20,935 nucleotides of DNA from Oscillibacter sp. (GTDB lineage: Bacteria > Bacillota > Clostridia > Oscillospirales > Oscillospiraceae). Positions 13,501 through 19,220 of the stretch are shown here, piece after piece. Position 1 is the stretch's first letter; the number at the start of each line of letters is the position of its first letter. Both the position numbers and the translations under genes were made by a program. Below the pieces are notes generated by a model. It worked only from the letters and a program-made list of their open reading frames with translations. It was not told where the DNA came from and made no database searches. The stretch spans positions 1 through 20,935 of the forward strand of contig VSMY01000039.1 of assembly GCA_009773995.1 (NCBI GenBank), read 5' to 3'.

Positions 13501-14742
13501 ACCTCCAACCTGATGGGCAGCGTGCGCTACGCCGTCACCGCGGGGACCAACGTCCAGATCAACGCCAACGACCTGGCCCGGTTCTACAAGAGCGCCTACC
13601 CCGCCGGGACGCTGCAGTACGTGGTGCTGGGCGACGTGCCCGCCGCCGGGGCCCTGTATTACAACTATTACGGCGCCAGCCGGTACGGCGCTTCCTCCCG
13701 GGAGCAGATTACCGCCTCCAACCGGAACCGGAACTTCTACGTCAGCCCCGCCTCTCAGACCGAGTACGCCCTGACGGAGCTCACCTATGTGCCCACCGGC
13801 TCCAACTACTGCGCGGCCATCCCCTTCACGGCCTACGGGACCAACGGCCAGTCCGTCACCGGAGGCATCCTCATCAGCGTCACCGCCAAGGCGGTTTCCG
13901 AGGTTTACGGCCCCACGCCCAAGAACACCGCCGTCACCTTCCCGGCGTCCTCCATCGCCGCCGCCGTCTCCGCGGCTACCGGCACCACCCCCAGCGGCGT
14001 CCAGCTTCTGAAGCTCCCCGCCGCCAATGTGGGCACGATCTACGTGGGGAACACCACCACCCCGGCCACCACCACCACGGTCTATGGCTACAACACCGGA
14101 TCCGAGCAGCTGGGCCAGCTCCGCTTCGTGCCCCAGACGGGCTACACCGGCCCGGTGGAAATTCCCTACGTGGCCCTGAACGCCAGCAACGTCCCCATCG
14201 CCTCGGGCATGTTCTCCATGGGCGTGCTGACCGCCAACAAAAAGTTTGGGGACATCAACGCCGCCACCTGGTGCTATAAATACGTCACGGAGCTGGCGGA
14301 CGCCGCCGTCATCGACGGGTACGCCGACGGGAACTTCCGCCCCGACAGCACCATCACCTACGGCGCGGCCCTGAAGCTCATCATGCTGGCGGCGGGCTAT
14401 CCCGAGCAGGCCCCCACCGTGCCCGGCAGCACCTTCAGCGGGTATCTCGCCAAGGCCCAGGCCGACGGCCTGGTCACCCGGAGCAACGTGGCCCTGAACG
14501 GGCCCATCACCCGCCTCCAGGTGGCCCAGCTGGCCGCCGGAGCCCTGAGGCTGGACATCAACAACCTCTCCAGCGTGAAACCCTTCACCGACACGGCCGA
14601 CGTCTATGTCCAGGCCCTGAACGCCGCGGGCATCGTGGAAGGTTATTTCAACAACGGCACCAGCACCTTCCGCCCCTCCAACACCCTGACACGGGGCCAG
14701 GTCTCCGCCATCGTCTGGCGGATGCAGAATTACCGGAAATAA
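10501..14742 (+). CDS. Large SLH-anchored surface protein with eight tandem Ig-like repeats
   Basis: The product has 1413 residues. A signal peptide ends at ALA (26-28). Residues 35-165 hold cysteine-rich modules with CxxC-type pairs (C94/C97, C129/C132, C155/C158, and C58 with C63), each followed by the TxTxxxxLxxH-like pattern seen in clostridial surface proteins. Residues about 168-250 resemble a Listeria-Bacteroides (beta-grasp) repeat ending NVTYTALYNL. Eight repeats of 110-137 residues follow, starting at V257, V367, V494, V620, A750, V875, V1012 and V1135. Three SLH domains close it (from about 1249, 1315 and 1362). It should be exported and bound to the wall as an S-layer or adhesin-like component. 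The ATG at 10501 is chosen because GGAGG lies seven bases before it and a signal peptide follows; an upstream in-frame ATG at 10447 lacks both. Confidence 0.9.
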   Translation: MNSFWKRKVPAFFLTLVMLASLAPAALAEEHVASHELNDWRTVKESTCKVAGSKERTCKAPGCNYTETENLPLLAHSFPEVWAYKNETHHQKVCGVCDYEEVKPHEPTGTGQETRHATCTEPGVRTFTCKVCKMTYVQTIPAKGHSTTLTAEGKCKDCGLQIAQVDNATCTVTFRVGSSTSTETVRKNSAPSGLANRPALNSVSGDHIFYGWVQGSLSTPGARNQAKVTAGTVVSGNVTYTALYNLRATGQNASLAVGNTGGTLVGAGIRDKVAELFYKLTGESSFSYIDFSSTSGSGGKIYHNSREDSLKSRYTYSDLSSYVYYVPSTSNGLGLVYTAADQYGNQISGTVTLSGTPKNSSEIVLRVAPGGTVNFKAVRFKEAYEELGGRNARLESVEFRVGSDYKNFYGSIYRNNSALSASDLDKYEFYVDDDDYGDYDLETLSFRADSRADVGDELEITVRYYDRSNNPYNGTLRVIIDKNGRQEGEVVYRVAPGGSVTFNRSDFDQAFRDLAGTDRLLSYIEFVPGDAYTSFGGKISVSGHSDFTKNELGKEVFYYSEYRNSYVIDELIFRASSTARDGDSLEIPFWACHDKDDEVKCTLRIVIDKNGSQDTVTLNVAPGGTARLDKEAFNKVYQYLSDTRRTITAVSFEAPESYRNFDGALYVKNDELSWSELSHNQSWFYYSSRDAGRNDDLLEDVTFQADRNARENASLAIPFRAYYSNDREDYEEGTFRIVVTSEANTITYEAAPGGSVVFTAGDFDRAYQTMSGTSRTIKYVAFEAGSDYASFAGKLYAGNVALTRSDLTYSKSQFYNGTPNYGAYSIGSLYFRPDAAAKDGSYLTMPFRAYYDSSDYEQGTLKLVVGSGGDVSYTVTPGKTVNFDRTKFDDFFRKTYSSSSLDYVVFDVPGTADFPDSSGTLYTGYGTSYSASFSRSGLRDVRFYYNSNDAGRNDYALNDLTFAAASSFISGKVSLRFTAYGTNDREVEGTLVITPVTASVTSNLMGSVRYAVTAGTNVQINANDLARFYKSAYPAGTLQYVVLGDVPAAGALYYNYYGASRYGASSREQITASNRNRNFYVSPASQTEYALTELTYVPTGSNYCAAIPFTAYGTNGQSVTGGILISVTAKAVSEVYGPTPKNTAVTFPASSIAAAVSAATGTTPSGVQLLKLPAANVGTIYVGNTTTPATTTTVYGYNTGSEQLGQLRFVPQTGYTGPVEIPYVALNASNVPIASGMFSMGVLTANKKFGDINAATWCYKYVTELADAAVIDGYADGNFRPDSTITYGAALKLIMLAAGYPEQAPTVPGSTFSGYLAKAQADGLVTRSNVALNGPITRLQVAQLAAGALRLDINNLSSVKPFTDTADVYVQALNAAGIVEGYFNNGTSTFRPSNTLTRGQVSAIVWRMQNYRK
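11269..14226 (+). repeat. Eight tandem protein repeats (residues 257-1242)
   Basis: Each unit opens with V-A-P-G-G-T/S-V-x-F (VAPGGTVNF, VAPGGSVTF, VAPGGTARL, AAPGGSVVF, VTPGKTVNF). It continues with an F-x-x-x-Y/F helix and a YVxF strand, then a GG-x-LY or GALY turn, an FYY strand and an LxFxxxS region. It closes with a cadherin- or Ig-like ending IPFxAYxxxxxxxxGTLxIxV. The first unit (257-366) and last unit (1135-1242) are the most diverged. I cannot name the domain family. Confidence 0.8.
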
Positions 14743-14743
14743 G

Positions 14744-14810
14744 CGGCTTGGCGAAAACGCGTTTTCGCCAAGCCGGAGGGCGGCCCTTTGGGCCGCCCTT
14801 GCGTTTTCCA
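14744..14810 (+). terminator. Double hairpin terminator after the SLH gene
   Basis: A 14-bp perfect stem (14744-14757 with 14762-14775) with a CGCG loop directly follows the stop codon. A second stem (14778-14785 with 14791-14798) is followed by TTGCGTTTT. The second, with its T-rich tail, should be the working terminator. The first may be an independent palindromic element. Confidence 0.7.
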
Positions 14811-14847
14811 CCCAGAATTTTCTCCCGCGGGAAACCCGCCGCCGCCC

Positions 14848-14876
14848 TTGAAGCGGGCCGGGGAGCGTGGTATAGT
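14848..14876 (+). promoter_or_regulatory. Promoter of the C39-like peptidase gene
   Basis: TTGAAG (14848-14853) and TATAGT (14871-14876) are 17 bases apart, and TG at 14868-14869 makes an extended -10. AAAGGAG (14890-14896) and the ATG at 14904 follow. Confidence 0.68.
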
Positions 14877-14903
14877 AGAGAAAAGAACCAAAGGAGATTC
14901 GCC

Positions 14904-15944
14904 ATGCGCCGAGAGACCTCCCCGGAGGAAGAAGCCCTGGAGGAGCTGCGCCGCCTGAAAGAGCGGGAGCCCTCCGGGCGGAAAAAACGGACCCCCTGGG
15001 TCCGGTATATCGCCGTGGTCCTCCTGGCCGTGGCCTGCATCGGCGGGGCGGAGCTGACGGCCTGCCGCTTCTTCGCCCCGGCCCTCTACGAGGACCTGAT
15101 GGAACCGGTGCGGGAGACGGGCCGCCAGACCGCTCAGGCGGCGGGCCGGGTCCTGGAGGCCGCCGCGGAGGCGGGGACCGCCGCCGCCGGAAAAGCGGGG
15201 GAAGCGGCCGCCGCCCTGGCCCTCCGGGCGGGGGAGGCCCGAGAGGCCCTTCGGGACTGGATGGAGGAGCTCACCGCTCCGCCGCCGGAGGCGGAGCCCC
15301 TGGAAGACGGAGACTCCGCCCTGGCCCAGCCGGAGATCGCCCCGCCCAAGGACATCCTGGACCCCCTCATCAGCGACATCATCCTCCGGGAGGGCCAGGA
15401 GGTCCTTACCGGCGGCGGGCTGGACGTGACCTATTTCAACCAGACGGACGAGCTCCGGGCGGAACAGCGGTACGGGTCCGATCCCCTGGCTACCCACGGC
15501 TGCGGCCCCACCGCCCTGGCTATGGCGGTCTCCTCCCTGACCGGGGAGACCGTGGACCCGGCGGACATGGCGGCCTTCTGCGTGGATCGGGGATATTGGT
15601 GCAGGGGCCACGGGTCCTACCTTTCCATCGTGCAGGGCGTGGCGGAATCCTGGGAGCTGGACTGCGAGCCCTTGGACCCGGAGTCCCTGGAGGCGGATGA
15701 GATATACCGCCGCCTGGCCGCCGGAGACGTCGCCGTGGCCCTGATGACCAAGGGCCACTTTACCAAGGGCGGGCACTTCATCCTCCTCCGGGGGACCACC
15801 CTCAGCGGGGAGATTTTGGTGGCGGACCCCGCCAGCCGGGACCGGAGCCTGATCCCCTGGGATTTGTCCTTGATTTTAGAGGAGCTCTCCCCCAGCCGCC
15901 ACGACGGCGCGCCGCTGTGGATGCTCTCCAAACCGGCGGATTAA
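14904..15944 (+). CDS. Membrane-anchored C39-like cysteine peptidase
   Basis: The 346-residue protein has a short cytoplasmic N-terminus rich in charge (1-32), one transmembrane segment (about 33-54) and an alanine-rich helical stalk (about 72-120). An extracellular peptidase_C39_2-type domain follows (about 172-340). The catalytic signature is visible as C200 in HGCGPTALAMAVSSLTG, H291 in KGGHFILLRG and D308 in ILVADPASR. The family has a papain-like fold, and members cut peptides or act on cell-wall peptides; the substrate is unknown. The ATG at 14904 follows AAAGGAG and a promoter, so a longer frame opening at 14748 inside the upstream terminator is rejected. The gene is a single transcription unit with a terminator after it, between two surface-related units. 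Confidence 0.85.
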   Translation: MRRETSPEEEALEELRRLKEREPSGRKKRTPWVRYIAVVLLAVACIGGAELTACRFFAPALYEDLMEPVRETGRQTAQAAGRVLEAAAEAGTAAAGKAGEAAAALALRAGEAREALRDWMEELTAPPPEAEPLEDGDSALAQPEIAPPKDILDPLISDIILREGQEVLTGGGLDVTYFNQTDELRAEQRYGSDPLATHGCGPTALAMAVSSLTGETVDPADMAAFCVDRGYWCRGHGSYLSIVQGVAESWELDCEPLDPESLEADEIYRRLAAGDVAVALMTKGHFTKGGHFILLRGTTLSGEILVADPASRDRSLIPWDLSLILEELSPSRHDGAPLWMLSKPAD

Positions 15945-15949
15945 AGGAA

Positions 15950-15975
15950 AAGGCCCCATTTCGAGGGGCCTTTTT
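15950..15975 (+). terminator. Terminator of the C39-like peptidase gene
   Basis: AAGGCCCC (15950-15957) pairs with GGGGCCTT (15965-15972) around ATTTCGA, ending in TTTTT (15971-15975). It starts five bases after the stop codon. Confidence 0.85.
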
Positions 15976-16016
15976 CCGGCGGCGGCGCTCCGCCGGCCCC
16001 CCTGCCGCGGGGCCGG
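15976..16016. repeat. Two overlapping GC-rich inverted repeats
   Basis: CCGGCGG (15976-15982) can pair with CCGCCGG (15990-15996), and CCGGCCCC (15993-16000) with GGGGCCGG (16009-16016); the two stems share 15993-15996 and exclude each other. Neither has a T-tract. They lie between a terminator and the ECF promoter in a 175-base gene-free stretch, and their role is unknown. Confidence 0.5.
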
Positions 16017-16050
16017 AAGAGGCGTTCGTTTCAAGCTGAAAATTTTTGCG

Positions 16051-16079
16051 GCGCCGCGAAACCGGGGCGGCGCTTTTTT
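16051..16079 (+). terminator. Terminator-like hairpin overlapping the ECF promoter
   Basis: GCGCCGC (16051-16057) pairs with GCGGCGC (16067-16073), followed directly by six T residues (16074-16079). It would stop any read-through before the sigma factor gene. Its right half forms the spacer of the ECF-type promoter. Confidence 0.7.
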
Positions 16080-16085
16080 CGTCTA
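16057..16085 (+). promoter_or_regulatory. ECF-type promoter of the sigma/anti-sigma operon
   Basis: CGAAAC (16057-16062) and CGTCTA (16080-16085) are separated by 17 bases. This is the pattern of ECF sigma promoters such as those of Bacillus SigW/SigX/SigV (TGAAAC or TGTAAC, then CGTC/CGTA). Transcription would begin near 16092, leaving a leader of about 28 bases with the Shine-Dalgarno site. It suggests the sigma factor activates its own operon. Confidence 0.65.
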
Positions 16086-16119
16086 TATGGGCAGAACGAC
16101 AGGAGGGAGGCGGAAGCGC

Positions 16120-16671
16120 ATGGAGGACGGACGGATCATCGACCTGTACTGGAGCCGGGACCAGAGGGCCATTCCGGAGACCGCCGGGAAGTATGGGCGG
16201 ATGCTGCACGGCATTGCCTGGAACCTGCTCCGCAGCCGGGAGGATGCGGAGGAGTGCGTCAACGACACCTATCTCCGAGCCTGGGAGGCCATCCCCCCCG
16301 CCCGGCCGGGGGCCTTCCGGAATTGGCTGGGGCGGATCACCCGGAATCTCTCCCTGGACCGCTGGAAGAGCCTCCGGGCGGAGAAACGGGGCGGCGGGGC
16401 GGAAGCGCTGCTGGGAGAGCTGGAGGACTGCCTCCCCGCCCGACCGGGGCGGGATGTGGAGGATCTGGAGCTGGCGGAGCTGCTGAATGCGTTCCTGCGG
16501 GGCCTGAGCCGGGAGGGGCGGACCGTGTTCCTCCGGCGGTACTGGTACGGCGAGAGCGTGGCGGAGGTGGCGGCGGCCCTGGGCTGCGGGGAGGGGAAGG
16601 TGAAATCCTCCCTCTTCCGGAGCCGGAGGGCCCTGCGGGAATACCTGGAAAAGGAGGGGATTGCGGTATGA
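16120..16671 (+). CDS. ECF-family RNA polymerase sigma factor
   Basis: The 183-residue protein has the two-domain layout of extracytoplasmic-function sigma factors. Region 2 (about 23-91) contains LLRSREDAEECVNDTYLRAW, the DAEE-V-D-TFL-W type core, and continues into GRITRNLSLDRWKS. Region 4 (about 117-176) contains the helix-turn-helix ESVAEVAAALGCGEGKVKSS. It directs RNA polymerase to CGTC-type promoters in response to envelope signals. The ATG at 16120 is supported by GGGAGG nine bases upstream and by the promoter at 16057-16085. An earlier in-frame ATG at 16087 would precede the predicted transcript start. The stop codon overlaps the next ATG (ATGA, 16668-16671), so sigma factor and anti-sigma are made in step. 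Confidence 0.93.
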   Translation: MEDGRIIDLYWSRDQRAIPETAGKYGRMLHGIAWNLLRSREDAEECVNDTYLRAWEAIPPARPGAFRNWLGRITRNLSLDRWKSLRAEKRGGGAEALLGELEDCLPARPGRDVEDLELAELLNAFLRGLSREGRTVFLRRYWYGESVAEVAAALGCGEGKVKSSLFRSRRALREYLEKEGIAV

Positions 16672-18281
16672 GAGCGGAGCGGCTGTTCCGGGTCCTGGGC
16701 CTGGTGGATTCGGCCCTGGCGGAGGAGGCCCTGGAGGTCCGGGCCCGGCGGGTGGAATGGAAGCGCTGGGCGGCCCTGGCGGCTTGCCTGGCGCTGGCGA
16801 TCGGCCTGGGCTTCGGCTGGCGGCTCACCGGGGGCTTCCGGGGTTATGGAAGCGGCATGTCCGGCGGCGGAGACTCTGGAAGCGCCGGCGTGTCCGGGGA
16901 CGCTCCGGCGGACGGCGCGCCCATGGACCCCGGCGCGTCCGGCGGGGGCGGCGGCGTGGAGGACGGGGGAATCACCTTCCTGTCCTACGCCGGGCCGGTG
17001 CTGCCTCTGACCACGGCGGAGGACCCCGGCGGGCTGACGGCGGAGCGGGAGATCACCTGGGACTTCGCCCGGAGGACGAACGGCTATAGGGAGTCCCGTC
17101 AGTGGGGGGCCGGGGTGACGGACGCTTACATCTTGAGCAACCCCACGGAGGCGGATATTACCGTGACGGCCCTGTACCCCTTCGTCGGGCGCTTCGCGGA
17201 TCTGGCGGAGGAGCTGCCCGCCATGAAGATAAACGGGGAGGCCGTGGAGGCGGCCCTGTACGCCGGGGCCTACGCCGGGGGCTTCGAGTCCACCGTCGGG
17301 GCGGAGGAGCCGGACACCATGAACCTCAAGGAGCTGAACAGCTGGAGGGGGTACAAGGCGCTTCTGGAGAGCGGGGGCTATCTGGAACAGGCCCTGGGGA
17401 AGCATCCGGTTTTGGATATCCCGGTGACGGTGTATGAGTTCTCGGACTTCACCGCGCCCCATGAACAGTACCCGGCGGCCACCCAGACGGTGTCCTTCGA
17501 GATCGACGAGGGAAGGACGACGGTACTCTCTTACGGCTTCAACGGCTGTGAGTGGGACGAGGGCTTCCGGCGGTACAGTTATTTCGTCCCCGACGGGAAG
17601 CGGCACGAGCCGAAGGTGAAGCTGCTGATCGTGCTGGGGGAGGACATCGGGGCGTATACCCTCCAGGGCTACCAGGACGGCGGCTGTTACCCCGGAGAGG
17701 AAATCGAGGGGGTTTCCTGTACCATCACCCGGAGGACGGACACCCTGGACGCGGTGCTGGAGCTGGCCTGCCGGGGCTGCATGGAGGGCTACGACCGCTA
17801 CGGGGAGGACTGGGTGACGGAGGACGGCCCCGTCACCTTCGGAATGTACCGGAGGGCCGCGGCGGAGCTGCTGACCCGGTACGGCCTCCTGTCCGGCGCG
17901 CCCATGGACCGCTACGCCGACGGTCGGCTGGACGATATGGTGATGGAGACCCTGTGGCAGGACCGGGTGCTGTACCTGGCCTTCCCGGTGACGGTGCCCG
18001 CCGGGGGGAGCGTCCGGGTGGAGTGCGACTTCTGGAAGGCGCCCAGCTTTGACTTCGGCTGCTCCGGCTCGGAGAACGCGGGGCTCCAGGGCTACGACCT
18101 GGTGACCCGGCTGGGGTCCTCTCTGGACTTCACCCGGCAGAGGGCCGCCCTGGTGAACACGAAGAACGTGGTGATCACGGGGCAGGACTTCGGCTTTGAC
18201 TTGAAGGGCGGCGTGACGGACGTGGAGCTGGATCTGGAGCGGGAACATTATTACTTGGAGATACGGCCCATTAAGGAATAA
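16668..18281 (+). CDS. Membrane anti-sigma factor-like sensor protein
   Basis: The product has 537 residues. A cytoplasmic N-terminus of about 32 residues (RLFRVLGLVDSALAEEALE) resembles the short sigma-binding helix of clostridial anti-sigma proteins. One transmembrane helix (about 33-52) follows, then a glycine/serine-rich linker (about 55-100) and a large extracellular region of about 435 residues with no motif I recognise. The region is rich in aromatic and acidic residues and predicted beta-strands. Overlap with the sigma gene by four bases (ATGA) and AAGGAGGGG within the sigma gene show translational coupling. The arrangement suggests that it holds the sigma factor at the membrane and releases it when the outer domain senses a signal. 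That role is inferred from position and topology; the signal and the release mechanism are unknown. Confidence 0.75.
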   Translation: MRAERLFRVLGLVDSALAEEALEVRARRVEWKRWAALAACLALAIGLGFGWRLTGGFRGYGSGMSGGGDSGSAGVSGDAPADGAPMDPGASGGGGGVEDGGITFLSYAGPVLPLTTAEDPGGLTAEREITWDFARRTNGYRESRQWGAGVTDAYILSNPTEADITVTALYPFVGRFADLAEELPAMKINGEAVEAALYAGAYAGGFESTVGAEEPDTMNLKELNSWRGYKALLESGGYLEQALGKHPVLDIPVTVYEFSDFTAPHEQYPAATQTVSFEIDEGRTTVLSYGFNGCEWDEGFRRYSYFVPDGKRHEPKVKLLIVLGEDIGAYTLQGYQDGGCYPGEEIEGVSCTITRRTDTLDAVLELACRGCMEGYDRYGEDWVTEDGPVTFGMYRRAAAELLTRYGLLSGAPMDRYADGRLDDMVMETLWQDRVLYLAFPVTVPAGGSVRVECDFWKAPSFDFGCSGSENAGLQGYDLVTRLGSSLDFTRQRAALVNTKNVVITGQDFGFDLKGGVTDVELDLEREHYYLEIRPIKE

Positions 18282-18285
18282 AAAG

Positions 18286-18322
18286 AACGGCCCCCGGCGG
18301 AAGCGTCGGAGGGCCGTTTTTT
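18286..18322. terminator. Bidirectional terminator between anti-sigma and epimerase genes
   Basis: AACGGCCC (18286-18293) pairs with GGGCCGTT (18311-18318), and the stem continues inside through 18294-18299/18304-18309 with one bulged A. T6 follows on the plus strand, and TTCTTTTT on the minus strand for the epimerase gene. Confidence 0.88.
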
Positions 18323-18324
18323 CG

Positions 18325-19203
18325 TCAGGGGTTCAGCAGGGTGAAGGTGTAGGTGAGCTCCTTCCACTCGTCCGGGGCCAGGGTGACGGCGTGGGGCTTG
18401 TCCCGGAAGCGGCCCGTTTCGCCGGTATAGGCGGCGCAGCCGTGCCAGGGCTCCATGCAGAGGAAGGGCGCGCCGGGCTTCGTCCAGAAGGCGATCATGG
18501 GGAACTCGTGGAAGTCCAGGGAGACGCCCCGGCCCGTCTCTTTGTGCCGCAGGGAGACCCGCTTGGAGCGGAGGCCCTGGAAAATGAGGGTGTCCAGGCG
18601 GCGGAAGGTTTCGTAGTCCAGGGTCACCTTTCCGCCCCGGAGCATGGGCTCCCTCCCGCCGCCCCGGAGGAGGCCCTGGGAGGTGAGGAGGAGGGTGTCC
18701 GCGTCCTCGGGCTGGTCGAAGATCAGCTCATAGTCCTCGAAGCGCTGGCCCGGCAGGAGGGGACAGCGGATGGCGGTGTGGGCCCCAATGCAGAAGGGCA
18801 TGGGCTCCGTGCCGGTGTTCTCCACGGCGAAGGTGGTGGAAAAGCCGTTTTTCAGGAGCTGGTGCCGGACCTGGAGGCCGAAGGGGAAGGGGAACCGGGC
18901 CAGGGTCTCGGGGCTCTCCCGGAGCTCCAGGGTGACGAAGTCCGGTCCTTGGTCCGTCAGGGTGAATTCGCTTCTTCGGGCGAAGCCGTGGCGGCCCATC
19001 TCGCAGGTTGTGCCGTTGACGTCCACCTTGCCGTCCTTCAGGCTTCCCACGATGGGGAAGAGGACGGGGTTCTGGCCGGACCAGAAGGCGGGGTCGCCCT
19101 GCCAGATGTACTCGGTTCCGGCGGAGTCCCGAAGGGAGATCAGCTCGCCGCCCAGGGTACGGGCGGAAGCGGTGAGAGTGGGGGTGGAGAGGGTGTGGGT
19201 CAT
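18325..19203 (-). CDS. Aldose 1-epimerase family protein (LacX-like)
   Basis: The 292-residue cytoplasmic protein belongs to the aldose-1-epimerase (galactose mutarotase) fold family, in its LacX-like branch. Visible motifs are NPVLFPIVGSL (45-55), RHGFAR (71-76), the catalytic-type histidine H142 in FCIGAHTAI and the glutamate E251 in CMEPWHG. Family members interconvert alpha and beta anomers of aldoses or act on phosphosugars. The exact sugar is not readable from the sequence. GGAGG stands eight bases before the ATG at 19203. The gene begins 17 bases after guaA ends, so it is likely the last gene of the xpt-guaA operon. An epimerase is an unusual companion for purine salvage genes and may simply be carried along. 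Confidence 0.88.
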   Translation of the reverse strand: MTHTLSTPTLTASARTLGGELISLRDSAGTEYIWQGDPAFWSGQNPVLFPIVGSLKDGKVDVNGTTCEMGRHGFARRSEFTLTDQGPDFVTLELRESPETLARFPFPFGLQVRHQLLKNGFSTTFAVENTGTEPMPFCIGAHTAIRCPLLPGQRFEDYELIFDQPEDADTLLLTSQGLLRGGGREPMLRGGKVTLDYETFRRLDTLIFQGLRSKRVSLRHKETGRGVSLDFHEFPMIAFWTKPGAPFLCMEPWHGCAAYTGETGRFRDKPHAVTLAPDEWKELTYTFTLLNP

Positions 19204-19220
19204 GGGGACGTCCTCCTCTG

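Noticed and set aside
10978..14811. Open frame of 1277 codons antisense to the large SLH gene
   Set aside because: Its product is a monotonous G/V/A/H-rich sequence with no domain, typical of the reverse strand of a GC-rich gene with strong third-position bias. The sense frame has a signal peptide, repeats and SLH domains.
16087..16119. Longer start of the ECF sigma factor at 16087
   Set aside because: It lies before the predicted transcript start near 16092 and lacks a ribosome binding site. The start at 16120 follows GGGAGG.
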